This document shows, piece after piece, positions 5,131-12,749 of a stretch of 12,787 nucleotides of DNA. A program made the translations under genes and the position numbers. The stretch is from JBDTRY01 sp039931435 (GTDB lineage: Bacteria > Acidobacteriota > Thermoanaerobaculia > Gp7-AA8): the NCBI GenBank assembly GCA_039931435.1, contig JBDTRY010000097.1, positions 1 through 12,787 of the forward strand, in the 5' to 3' direction. Under the pieces are notes generated by a model. It made no database searches. It was not told the origin of the DNA and saw only the letters and a list, made by a program, of their open reading frames with translations. Position 1 is the first letter of the stretch, and each line of letters starts with the position of its first letter.

Positions 5131-5856
5131 CTAGAAAATGTAGACGCGCATTCCGCTGTTCACCCGTGGCCAGATCGCCTTCAGGTCTTCCTCGGAAACC
5201 ATAAACGATCCAGGCCGGGGTCCCTTCAGCGGGCTTCCGGCAGAGGGATGTGAATGGATGACGTAGTCATTCGGCAGATAGATCACGTACTTCCCCAGCC
5301 CCCCGGGGATGGTCGGCCGCTGGGCGGGAACGGGCTGCCCATTCATGGCGTAGAGCCATTCCGGAACCTCCCACTGCGGTGACTCTTCTTTCCCTCGAAC
5401 GGTAAATCCACCGCGGATGGGCACGAATGTCCATGTCCTTCCGTTCCGGGCCGTCACCGTGCGCGGCTCGCCGATCTGCACCGGCGCTTCCCGGGCGATG
5501 CGGTCTCCGAATTGAAGGAACATAAGTTTTTTCGATGTATCGATGGCCAGATAGAACTCGTTCGTCTTCAGGCTCTCCACGAGTTGCATTCTGCTGTCCA
5601 GCTCCTTGGCCATGGAGTCCCGGCTGAGATCCATCTGTGCCAGGTCGGCCTTGATCTGCCTGATCTCGGCCGGCGTGCCCTGATCCCGTTGCAGAACCTC
5701 GTGAAAGCGTTCGTCCACCCGATCGCGATGTACCCGGGCAAACCCGGCCAGGGCCACGGCCAGAACCAGCAGGGTCAGGTTCAGCCAGAGTGGGGGCCTC
5801 GGAAATCCCCGCCGGTCCGGTGAATCGGGCCGGTCTGTCTTTCTGCGTTCAGTCAT
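5131..5856 (-). CDS. Catalytically inactive L,D-transpeptidase-like protein
   Basis: A 241-residue relative of the next gene, with the same plan: one transmembrane segment (about residues 22-40) after a charged cytoplasmic tail, a coiled coil (about 60-98), then a YkuD-like domain (about 99-241). The C-termini align: YVIHSHPSAGSPLKG... beside YAIHGTQATNLLGQ..., SEEDL beside ADDDL, and VNSGMRVYIF beside TEVGDEVVIY. His201 is kept. The SHGCVRL motif is replaced by RPGSFMV (214-220): the catalytic Cys becomes Ser217, His becomes Pro and Arg becomes Met. The frame stays open and matches the paralogue on both sides of the lesion, so this is not a frameshift. It lacks most of the paralogue's long insertion. 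It probably cannot transpeptidate and may scaffold or regulate its partner, or bind peptidoglycan. The start has only a weak ribosome-binding site. Confidence 0.82.
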   Translation of the reverse strand: MTERRKTDRPDSPDRRGFPRPPLWLNLTLLVLAVALAGFARVHRDRVDERFHEVLQRDQGTPAEIRQIKADLAQMDLSRDSMAKELDSRMQLVESLKTNEFYLAIDTSKKLMFLQFGDRIAREAPVQIGEPRTVTARNGRTWTFVPIRGGFTVRGKEESPQWEVPEWLYAMNGQPVPAQRPTIPGGLGKYVIYLPNDYVIHSHPSAGSPLKGPRPGSFMVSEEDLKAIWPRVNSGMRVYIF

Positions 5857-5935
5857 TCCGCTTGTCCGCCATAGTCTGGCGAACTGAGCGGATTTCGTGC
5901 CGGAAAATCAGCGGCTCATGCGGCGGGGCCGACGC

Positions 5936-8900
5936 TTATACCTCCAACTTGTCGTGAGGTCTTGCCACAATGGCATAGAGAGCGGGCATCAGAAACACGC
6001 TGATCAGGAGCCGCGAAAAGAGGCCTCCGACGATGACGAGGGCGAATGGTCGTTGCGTGTCCGAGCCAATGCCGCTCGACAGGGCAGCCGGAAGCAAGCC
6101 TACGGCCGCGACCAGTGCGGTCATCATGATCGGTCGTAGACGGAGGATCGCAGCTTCCCGATTGGCCTGAGCGATTGCCAGCCCGTCACGACGCAGCTCG
6201 TTGGCGTAGGAAATGAAAATGACCGCTGTCTGCACCGAGACGCCAAAAAGGGCGATGAAACCGATTCCTGAGGAGACCGAGAACGGCGTTCCCGACAACT
6301 TCAGCGCCAGCAGTCCGCCGACGGGGGCCGAGAGAAGCACAGCCACCACTGTGATCATCGGAAACTTCAGATTCGAGTAGAGCATGAACAGCAGAACGAA
6401 GATCAGCAGGATCGTGATGGGAACGATAATCCGGAGCTGCTTCCTGGAGGATGCGTAGTTCTCATACTCACCGCCCCAAACGATGCGATAGCCGGCTGGA
6501 ACGGAGACGGCCCTGGCCACCTGGCGTTGGGCATCTTCGACTGCGCCGGCGAGATCGCGGTTCTTGACCGAATACTGCACTCCGATATAGCGCTCGTTGT
6601 TTTCGCGATAGATGAACGATGCGCCCCTCGCTTCCCGTATGTCGGCCAGTTCCTTGAGCGGAATCTGCTGCCCTCCCGGGGTGGCCACGAGGAGATTGCT
6701 GATTGCCTGCGGCGTCTGACGGAACTGAGGCTCCAGTCGCACAACGAGATCGAAGGAGCGTTCTCCCTGGACAACCTGCGTGGCCACGGCCCCTCCCACG
6801 GCCGCTTCGATCAGCCCGTTGATGTCGGAAACGTTCAGACCATAGCGGGCGATCTTTCCCCGATCCGGCGTGATTGTCAGACTTGGCTGCCCCAGTTCCC
6901 GAACGACTGAAATTTCATCGATGCCGTTCACTTTGCGAAGAACGGCTTTGATGGCATTGGCCTTCTGCTCCAGCACGGACAGATCCGGCCCGAAAATCTT
7001 CACGGCCAGCGAACTTTTCAGGCCCGTTTCCGCTTCGTCCACGGCGTCTTCCGCCGGCTGCGTGTAGTTGAAGACGATTCCGCGATACCCCGCGAGCTTT
7101 TTGCCGATGGCCTCGGTAAGCTGCGCCTTGGTACGAATGGGGCCGGTCCATTCGCTGTACGGCTTCAATCCCACAAAAAACTCATCGTTGAAAAATCCGG
7201 TGGGGTCACTTCCGTCATCCGGCCGCCCCAACTCCGATGTGACCACTGTGACTTGCGGAAAGGAGCGGATAACGGCACGGATCTGTGGGGAGATATTCGC
7301 AGCCGCCTCGAACGAAATCGTGGAGGGCATCGTGGCCCGGATCCAGAGTGAGCCCTCGTCGAGATGGGGCATGAACTCTGCGCCTATCGAGGGAATGAGC
7401 AGGAGCGAGGCGGCGAAGATTGCCACGGAGATCATCGTAGTTGTCCACGGTCGCTTCAGGCAGGCGTCGAGACCGATCTCGTAAGCTCGACGAATTCCAT
7501 CGAAGATGAAGTTCCGGCGCTCACGCACGCCTCGGCGAAGGGCCCAGGCGCAGAGCAATGGCAGGAGAGTGAGAGTGACCAGCAGCGCGCCGGCCAGGGC
7601 GAAGATCGTCGTGTCCGCCATGGGCTTGAAAAGTTCTCCAGCCGGCCCGGATAGCGCGTAGATCGGCAGGAATCCTGCGACGATCACAGCTACGGCGTAG
7701 AAGATCGGCCGATCCACTTCGGACGCCGCCGAGATGATCACCCTGGAAATACTCAGAGGCTGTGCTCTCTCCCCATTCAGGGCCAGCCGGCGAAAGATAT
7801 TCTCAACCATGACCACGCCGCCGTCCACGAGAATGCCGAAGTCGACGGCTCCGATCGATAACAGATTCGCCGGGACATGCTTGAGATCCAGGCAGATGAA
7901 TGCAAACAGGAGCGAGAGCGGGATGGTCACGGCAACGATCAGGCCCGAGCGAAAATCGTAAAGGAAGAAAACCAGAACCACGATCACCAGGAGCATTCCT
8001 CGAAAAAGATTGTCCTCCACGGTTTTGGTGGTCAGAGCGATGAGGTCGCGCCGGTCATAGAACGGCCGGATCTTCACGTCGGGAGGAAGGATGGAGGTAT
8101 TCAGTTCCTTCGTTTTTTTCTCCAGTCGGTCCAAAACGACCTGCGCCTGCTCGCCCTTGCGCAGAAGGATGACCCCTTCCACTGCTTCATCCTTGTCATT
8201 GAAGCCGAATTGGCCGAGACGGGGAGGGGAACCGATGACCACGCGGCCGACGTTCTTCACCAGAACTGGCGTGCCGTCGTGCACGGCCACGACGATGTTG
8301 CCGATGTCCTCCGGGGTCTGGATGCGCCCCAGGCCACGCACGTAGTAGAACTGTCCGCCTTGCGGATAGAAGCCCCCTCCGGCGTTACTGTTGTTCGCGC
8401 TCAATGAATCGACGATGAGCGGTATGGACAGGCCGACGGCGGCAACTTTGGCCGGATCGAGCAGGACCTGATACTGCATGGTCATGCCGCCCAGTCCGGA
8501 GTCATCGGCCACTCCGGGAACGGACTTGTACTGACGCTCCACGACCCAGTCTTCGATGGTCTTGAGATCCATCACCGAGCGATAGGGACTCTCCAGGACG
8601 TATCGATAGATCAATCCCGAAGGGGAGAACAGAGGTGCGATCCCCGGGCTCACGCCGTCCGGCAGGGAAACGTCTCCCAGGCGTTCGAAGGCCTGCTCGC
8701 GAGCGAAATAACCGTCGGTGCCGGCCTTGAACGTCAGGCGCACGTCGGAGAGTCCATAAAGTGAGATGGAACGGATGATGGTCATGTTCGGAATGCCGTT
8801 CATCTCCGTTTCCATCGGCACCGTGATCAAGCGTTCCACTTCCTCGGCAGCATGGCCCTCCCACTGAGTGGAGATATCGACCTGGGGCGGGGCGAGGTCA

Positions 8901-9088
8901 GGATAGGCATCGACGGGAAGGCGGCGAAAGGAGTAAATCCCCCCGAAAATGAGAAGCAGTGCAAAGAAAAGAACAAGGAATCGCTGTCGCAATGATGCGG
9001 CGACAATTCGATTAATGATCGACGTGGCCGTCGCTTCCGGGAGTTCTTCGTTCTCGTCGGGCGGCTCCGGCGGTTGAATGGTGCTCAT
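5936..9088 (-). CDS. czcA: Heavy-metal RND efflux pump, CzcA-like
   Basis: At 1050 residues this is a full-length inner-membrane RND pump, the proton-driven component of a tripartite efflux system. Landmarks are the first membrane helix (about 38-54) with FRRLPVDAYPDLAPPQV after it, two large periplasmic loops, and the TM4 signature GAVDFGILVDGGVVMVEN (413-430). There Asp416, Asp422 and Glu429 correspond to the acidic triad of CzcA-type (HME) pumps, whereas CusA-type copper/silver pumps lack the DFG portion. This favours divalent metals such as Zn, Co or Cd; specificity is inferred. An unusual acidic, proline-rich stretch of about 25 residues precedes the first helix. The start is supported by a 4-nt ATGA overlap with the adaptor gene (9085-9088). 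No clear terminator follows; 79 bases separate it from the L,D-transpeptidase-like gene. Confidence 0.93.
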   Translation of the reverse strand: MSTIQPPEPPDENEELPEATATSIINRIVAASLRQRFLVLFFALLLIFGGIYSFRRLPVDAYPDLAPPQVDISTQWEGHAAEEVERLITVPMETEMNGIPNMTIIRSISLYGLSDVRLTFKAGTDGYFAREQAFERLGDVSLPDGVSPGIAPLFSPSGLIYRYVLESPYRSVMDLKTIEDWVVERQYKSVPGVADDSGLGGMTMQYQVLLDPAKVAAVGLSIPLIVDSLSANNSNAGGGFYPQGGQFYYVRGLGRIQTPEDIGNIVVAVHDGTPVLVKNVGRVVIGSPPRLGQFGFNDKDEAVEGVILLRKGEQAQVVLDRLEKKTKELNTSILPPDVKIRPFYDRRDLIALTTKTVEDNLFRGMLLVIVVLVFFLYDFRSGLIVAVTIPLSLLFAFICLDLKHVPANLLSIGAVDFGILVDGGVVMVENIFRRLALNGERAQPLSISRVIISAASEVDRPIFYAVAVIVAGFLPIYALSGPAGELFKPMADTTIFALAGALLVTLTLLPLLCAWALRRGVRERRNFIFDGIRRAYEIGLDACLKRPWTTTMISVAIFAASLLLIPSIGAEFMPHLDEGSLWIRATMPSTISFEAAANISPQIRAVIRSFPQVTVVTSELGRPDDGSDPTGFFNDEFFVGLKPYSEWTGPIRTKAQLTEAIGKKLAGYRGIVFNYTQPAEDAVDEAETGLKSSLAVKIFGPDLSVLEQKANAIKAVLRKVNGIDEISVVRELGQPSLTITPDRGKIARYGLNVSDINGLIEAAVGGAVATQVVQGERSFDLVVRLEPQFRQTPQAISNLLVATPGGQQIPLKELADIREARGASFIYRENNERYIGVQYSVKNRDLAGAVEDAQRQVARAVSVPAGYRIVWGGEYENYASSRKQLRIIVPITILLIFVLLFMLYSNLKFPMITVVAVLLSAPVGGLLALKLSGTPFSVSSGIGFIALFGVSVQTAVIFISYANELRRDGLAIAQANREAAILRLRPIMMTALVAAVGLLPAALSSGIGSDTQRPFALVIVGGLFSRLLISVFLMPALYAIVARPHDKLEV

Positions 9089-10197
9089 GGGTGTTCCTCG
9101 TTCTGGAGAAACAGACCACCCTGGACCACGATCGTCTCGCCGGCGGTCAGGCCCGAGCGAATCTCCTGCTGATCCCCAATCCGCGAGCCGGCATCCACGC
9201 GACGGCGTTCGAATGTTCCATCTGCTTTCCTCACGAATACAAACGGGAGGTTTTCATCGTCGCGGAGGACGGCCGAGACGGGAATGAGAATCCCCGTCAC
9301 CGCGGTCTGAGAATGAATGGTTACGCGGGCGTAGAGATCACGCTTCAGCACTTCACCGGGATTTGGTACGGTGATACGCACCGCGATCGATCGCGTGTTC
9401 GGGTCGACAAGAGCAGCGATGTATGCCACCCGGCCCTGCAAAGTCTGACCTGACCCGGTCGTGATATCAGCCGCGTCACCGACGTGAACCGATCCAAGGT
9501 CGGCCTCGAATACGCTGGCCTCTACCCATACCGTGGACAGGTCTGTCACGGTAAAGGCCGGGGTGGTCCCCGCCTCCAGAAGTTGTCCCGGAGAGATGAG
9601 TTTCTCGACGACGGTTCCACCAATTGGTGCTCGAATCACGCCGTCGACGTTTCCCAGAGGGCGATTCTGGCTGATGGCGGCAATCGTCTTGCCGTCGACG
9701 CCGAGTGAACGCAGATCCTGCACGGCGGCATCGCGGTCAGCCTCAGCGTTTACGGCGTCGGTTCGGGCCTGCTCCCAATCGCGCCGGGCGATCGCGTCGG
9801 TCTTGAACAGCTGTTCATCCAGCGTGGCGATCTGGCGAGCGTTGCGTGCTGTTGCCTCAGCCTTTCGCAATGAGCTGATTCCCGCTGCGAAATCAGGCGA
9901 AGAGACGAGAGCCAGCGCCTGGCCACGCTGAACGCGGCTTCCGACGCCAACCAGAATTCGCGATACCGGACCGGAAATCGGCGAAAGCACCTGGGTCGAT
10001 CGGTCCTGATCGAAGGCCACCGTCCCGGTGGCATCGATTGTCTTGCGGAAGGATTGCGTGGTGACCTTGTCCGTTTGCACGTTGCGGGTGGGCGGGGCGG
10101 AGGAGGTGTCTGCAGTTCCGGGTTCGTCCCCGTTCGAGTGTTGGCAGCCTGTCGCCGCAAGGAGAAGAAGGGCTGAGTAGATGATCAGTTGTTTCAT
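9085..10197 (-). CDS. czcB: RND periplasmic adaptor lipoprotein, CzcB-like
   Basis: This 370-residue membrane-fusion protein links the inner-membrane pump to the outer-membrane channel. A lipoprotein signal peptide is visible: a hydrophobic stretch ending LLAATGC, with Cys18 as the lipidated residue. The two halves of the lipoyl-like domain are at about 70-100 (VLSPISGPVSRILVGVGSRV) and 183-215 (GVIRAPIGGTVVEKLISPGQ), separated by an alpha-helical hairpin (about 106-170). A beta-barrel (about 222-297) and a membrane-proximal domain follow. No methionine-rich metal-binding N-terminus of the CusB kind is seen, and there is no histidine-rich extension, in keeping with a CzcB-like role. Start and stop both overlap neighbours as ATGA (10194-10197 and 9085-9088), so production is probably coupled to the channel and pump. 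Confidence 0.92.
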   Translation of the reverse strand: MKQLIIYSALLLLAATGCQHSNGDEPGTADTSSAPPTRNVQTDKVTTQSFRKTIDATGTVAFDQDRSTQVLSPISGPVSRILVGVGSRVQRGQALALVSSPDFAAGISSLRKAEATARNARQIATLDEQLFKTDAIARRDWEQARTDAVNAEADRDAAVQDLRSLGVDGKTIAAISQNRPLGNVDGVIRAPIGGTVVEKLISPGQLLEAGTTPAFTVTDLSTVWVEASVFEADLGSVHVGDAADITTGSGQTLQGRVAYIAALVDPNTRSIAVRITVPNPGEVLKRDLYARVTIHSQTAVTGILIPVSAVLRDDENLPFVFVRKADGTFERRRVDAGSRIGDQQEIRSGLTAGETIVVQGGLFLQNEEHP

Positions 10198-11540
10198 TGC
10201 TTTTTCTCCGTTGGTTCGGAAGGAGGTAAAGGTGCTCCGACCGCCAGTTCCAGCGACGAGAGCGCTTCGTTCGCTGCTCCGAGGGCATCGACGTACTGGC
10301 TTTCCGCGTCCAGGAGCGTGCGTTTGGCGTCGAGCAGATCCAGGGCCGAGGATCCGCCCAGGCCATAACTCACGGAAGCGACGCGGTAAACCTCCCGAGC
10401 CTGGGGCAGGAGATGATCTCGGATGAATTCCGCCTGACGAATGGCTGTCGAGGCATTGGCGTAAGCGCTTTCCACATCGAGGCTGACCTGCGCCCGAATG
10501 TCGGCGATGTTGGCGGTCAACTCTTCCTCCCGATGGACCGCCCCGGCTACTTCTCCACGCTGGTGCTGCCAGAAAAAAATGGGCAGCCCGAAGGCCACGG
10601 CTGAAGTGAACGTGGGAGCCGATTCACCGTCGTCGTTGCGGGTGACGCTGAGACCGATATCGGGCAACCAGAATCTGCGTGACAGCTTCGTGGCCTTTCT
10701 GGCGCTTTCCAGTTGCGCCTGAACATTGGCAATATCCGGCCGGGATGTCTGAGCGAGCGTCGCCATGGTCTCCAGCGAAGCCAGCGGTTGCGGGACTTCC
10801 AGCGAGTCGGAAGGCTGCACGGGAGCACCTCCCTGTCTGCCCAGAATGCGATTCAGCGAGGCGCGGGCGTTGGCCAGGGAGCGGTCGTTGGCGATCAGGT
10901 CGTTTTCTGCCTGAGCGAGATCAGTCTCCGCTTTAATGACGTCGACACGGGCCACCGTGCCCCCAACGTAGCGGGCCTGAGTTTTCTGCACGAAGTCGGT
11001 GGCCAGTTGCTTGTTCTGCTGAAGATCTTCCCGATGCCGTAGAGTGACGAGGATGGCGTCGTATGCCTGCACTGCCTGGGAGGCGGTCTGCTGGCGCAAC
11101 AGGTAGAGGTCGAACTCGGCGGCACGTAAGTCGGCCATGGCCACGTCCCGGCGCAGTCCTCGTGTCCCTGGAAAGGGAAGCGTCACGCCTACTCCCTGAT
11201 CGCCGCCTGATCCGGAGCGTGGATCCAGAATGCGTCTCTGTCCGGGCACATCAACGAAAGCGCTGGCGTCGGCGAATGCTCCTGCTACGACTACATTTGC
11301 GCGCGCCTGCTCGACGCGCGCCCCTGCCGCGGCGAGGGAAGGGTTTCGGGCCAGCGCTTCGTCAACCGCCTGCTGCCGGGAGATAAGGGACGACTGCCCG
11401 CTCGCCACCGGTGCGACCGCGGCGAAGCTGCCTTGATCCGAAGATGCCCGTGATACAGAAACGATCAGAAGCAAGTGAATGAATAGACATGGGAAATGCC
11501 GGAAACGTCCGGCTATACCGGATCGACCACTCTTCGACAT
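10194..11540 (-). CDS. czcC: Outer-membrane efflux channel (TolC family), CzcC-like
   Basis: At 448 residues it fits the TolC/CzcC family of trimeric outer-membrane channels. An N-terminal export signal (about residues 14-32, likely cleaved near SRA-S) has no lipobox Cys at the cleavage site. Two outer-membrane efflux repeats follow (about 55-245 and 262-440), each with the long amphipathic helices of the periplasmic tunnel (for example AVDEALARNPSLAAAGARVE, and later DLAQAENDLIANDRSLANAR). The ATG is preceded by GGGAGGAAGG, a strong ribosome-binding site, which fixes this start. Gene order channel-adaptor-pump is that of known czcCBA operons. A small CxxC protein gene ends 39 bases upstream, so transcription probably begins before it. 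Confidence 0.92.
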   Translation of the reverse strand: MSKSGRSGIAGRFRHFPCLFIHLLLIVSVSRASSDQGSFAAVAPVASGQSSLISRQQAVDEALARNPSLAAAGARVEQARANVVVAGAFADASAFVDVPGQRRILDPRSGSGGDQGVGVTLPFPGTRGLRRDVAMADLRAAEFDLYLLRQQTASQAVQAYDAILVTLRHREDLQQNKQLATDFVQKTQARYVGGTVARVDVIKAETDLAQAENDLIANDRSLANARASLNRILGRQGGAPVQPSDSLEVPQPLASLETMATLAQTSRPDIANVQAQLESARKATKLSRRFWLPDIGLSVTRNDDGESAPTFTSAVAFGLPIFFWQHQRGEVAGAVHREEELTANIADIRAQVSLDVESAYANASTAIRQAEFIRDHLLPQAREVYRVASVSYGLGGSSALDLLDAKRTLLDAESQYVDALGAANEALSSLELAVGAPLPPSEPTEKKQ

Positions 11541-11579
11541 CCTTCCTCCCTGAATGAATCAGTGGGAATAGGAAAACGT

Positions 11580-11867
11580 TCAGAAGAGTGGAGGTGCTCG
11601 GGAGGAGGCGGTGCAGGTCTCGAAGGAGAGGACGGTGGTGGCGATGGCGAGGGTAACGATCGCCGAGGAAAGAGATGGAAGAGCGGCCGGCTGCTCGGGG
11701 GTGAACACCAGGCCAGCGCCGGAGAGGCAGTATTTGCAGGTACCGCCCTGAAGAAGAGTGCGGTCGCTGGCCAGGGGGTGGAGATGGAAGAGGGGATTGA
11801 GCAGTAGCCCCAGGGCCACGGCCATCAGCAGGATCTTGCGTGTTGCACTCATTCCGTTCGGCTTCAT
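11580..11867 (-). CDS. Small CxxC protein leading the metal-efflux operon
   Basis: I place the start at ATG 11867 (95 residues); ATG 11852 is an alternative, and a longer frame reaches 11975 but its extra N-terminus has no protein-like character. A hydrophobic segment (about residues 12-27) acts as signal or anchor. It is followed by potential metal ligands: His29 and His31 in FHLHPL, an Asp nearby, then Cys45 and Cys48 in GTCKYC. A second hydrophobic stretch precedes a C-terminus ending SSRAPPLF. This layout (signal, HxH, CxxC, terminal R-x-PP) recalls small DUF2946/CzcI-like proteins found at the head of metal-efflux operons, but I recognise the pattern rather than a firm homologue. A periplasmic metal-binding or regulatory role is inferred. 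It shares the operon with the channel gene 39 nt downstream. Confidence 0.55.
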   Translation of the reverse strand: MKPNGMSATRKILLMAVALGLLLNPLFHLHPLASDRTLLQGGTCKYCLSGAGLVFTPEQPAALPSLSSAIVTLAIATTVLSFETCTASSRAPPLF

Positions 11868-12015
11868 TCTACCCGCGTTTCGGACCGCCGGCCCGCAACA
11901 CAACGGTAAAGACCCGCCGGCGACGGGAAAATTCCTCAGGGCATGCTCATGGAATGTCCGTTGCAATTCAGGCATTACCTAGACAAAGCCTGCCCGCGTA
12001 ACGAAGGAGAATCGA

Positions 12016-12348
12016 ATGTCGCAGAGCACAGTCGTACAGCAGATTTCAGATAAGGACTTCGACAAGGACGTGCTGCAATCCGACAAACCCGTGCTGGTAG
12101 ATTTCTGGGCGCCATGGTGTGGCCCGTGTCGGATCATCGGCCCCATCGTCGAAGATCTTGCTCCTACCTACGAGGGCAGGATGGCGATTGGCAAACTGAA
12201 TGTCGACGAAAACCCGGAGACGGCGCAGAAGTATCAGGTGAGCTCGATCCCTACACTGATGATCTTCAAAGATGGCAAGGTGGCGGACCGGGCCATCGGT
12301 GCGCTTCCGAAGTCCGAGCTACAGAAGTTCATGGACCGCAACCTCTGA
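12016..12348 (+). CDS. trxA: Thioredoxin
   Basis: A 110-residue single-domain cytoplasmic thioredoxin of usual length that reduces disulfides in target proteins and is itself reduced by thioredoxin reductase. The active site WCGPC has Cys35 and Cys38 within VDFWAPWCGPCRIIGP. The buried acidic residue is in VLVDFWAP (Asp29), the cis-proline is Pro79 in SSIPTLMIF, and the C-terminal glycine region is DRAIGALPKSELQKF. There is no signal peptide. AAGGAG lies a good distance before the ATG. It is transcribed away from the metal-efflux operon, with about 148 bases between the two starts. No good promoter hexamers were found there. Thiol redox and metal stress overlap physiologically, but shared control is only a possibility. 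Confidence 0.97.
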   Translation: MSQSTVVQQISDKDFDKDVLQSDKPVLVDFWAPWCGPCRIIGPIVEDLAPTYEGRMAIGKLNVDENPETAQKYQVSSIPTLMIFKDGKVADRAIGALPKSELQKFMDRNL

Positions 12349-12397
12349 GTTGACAGATAGCGTTCCGGGCTGCCGGGGCCGGAGGTTCCTTGTCAAC
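12349..12397 (+). terminator. Hairpin directly after trxA, possible terminator
   Basis: GTTGACA (12349-12355) begins directly after the stop codon and pairs perfectly with TGTCAAC (12391-12397). TCCGG (12364-12368) and CCGGA (12379-12383) form a nested inner stem. No T-run follows, so termination would be non-canonical, or the structure may simply protect the 3' end. Confidence 0.4.
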
Positions 12398-12425
12398 GCG
12401 GACCTACGGGATCAATAAACGCACG

Positions 12426-12523
12426 GGTCATCCCGAAGCCGAAGCCGAGGGATCCCCGGTGCAACTCGCGGTGTTGTTGAACCAGCCGAAGATCCCTCCT
12501 CGCGACGCTCGTTCGGGATGACC
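12426..12523. repeat. Palindromic intergenic repeat, GTCATCCCGA variant
   Basis: The left end GGTCATCCCGA (from 12426) and right end TCGGGATGACC (12513-12523) are exact inverted copies. Internal GAGGGATC and GATCCCTC also pair. The arms are the same design as the GTCATCCTGA elements elsewhere in this window but with different bases (CCCGA/GAGGGATC instead of CCTGA/GAAGGATC), so it is a sister type. No gene is credible between 12349 and the end of the window. Confidence 0.75.
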
Positions 12524-12569
12524 GGTTCAGCGCCCGCGCGGTGCCCTCGCTTGAAAGAAACTCTCATGG
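12524..12569. repeat. 46-bp direct repeat, copy 1
   Basis: This unit begins GGTTCAGCGCCCGCGC and ends AAGAAACTCTCATGG. It recurs at 12704-12749, exactly 180 bases on, with a handful of substitutions. It abuts the right end of the palindromic element at 12426-12523 without a gap. Confidence 0.75.
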
Positions 12570-12575
12570 GACGCT

Positions 12576-12678
12576 TGTCATCCTGAGGGAGCGCAGCGAC
12601 CGAAGGATCTCTTCAACGAGGAATGGGCTGGCAACGGGGAAGGTGGAAGAGATCCTTCGCTCGACGCTCAGGATGACA
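12576..12678. repeat. Palindromic intergenic repeat, complete copy
   Basis: The left arm runs from TGTCATCCTGA to GAAGGATCTCTTC and the right arm from GAAGAGATCCTTCG to TCAGGATGACA. The core, read on the minus strand, contains TTCCACCTTCCC...GTTGCCA and CGTTGA...GAGATCC, as in copies 1 and 2 at the left end of the window. The middle of the core is shorter and diverged. Reading frames through it are arginine/serine-rich artefacts. Confidence 0.8.
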
Positions 12679-12703
12679 GCCTGCCATAGCGTTTCTTCAC
12701 CCT

Positions 12704-12749
12704 GGTTCAGCGCCCGCGCTGTGCACTCGCTCGTAAGAAACTCACATGG
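12704..12749. repeat. 46-bp direct repeat, copy 2
   Basis: It matches 12524-12569, opening with GGTTCAGCGCCCGCGC and ending AAGAAACTCACATGG; sequence similarity is lost after CATGG. It separates the complete palindromic copy from the right edge of the window. Two copies with a palindromic element between them do not make a CRISPR array. Confidence 0.75.

Noticed and set aside
5131..5856. Loss of SHGCVRL explained by a frameshift or sequencing error
   Set aside because: The frame aligns with the paralogue both before and after the altered motif and ends at the equivalent residue, so substitution rather than a shift explains it.
12524..12749. CRISPR array at the right end
   Set aside because: Only two 46-bp repeats 180 bases apart, with a palindromic intergenic element between them rather than short unique spacers, and no cas genes.
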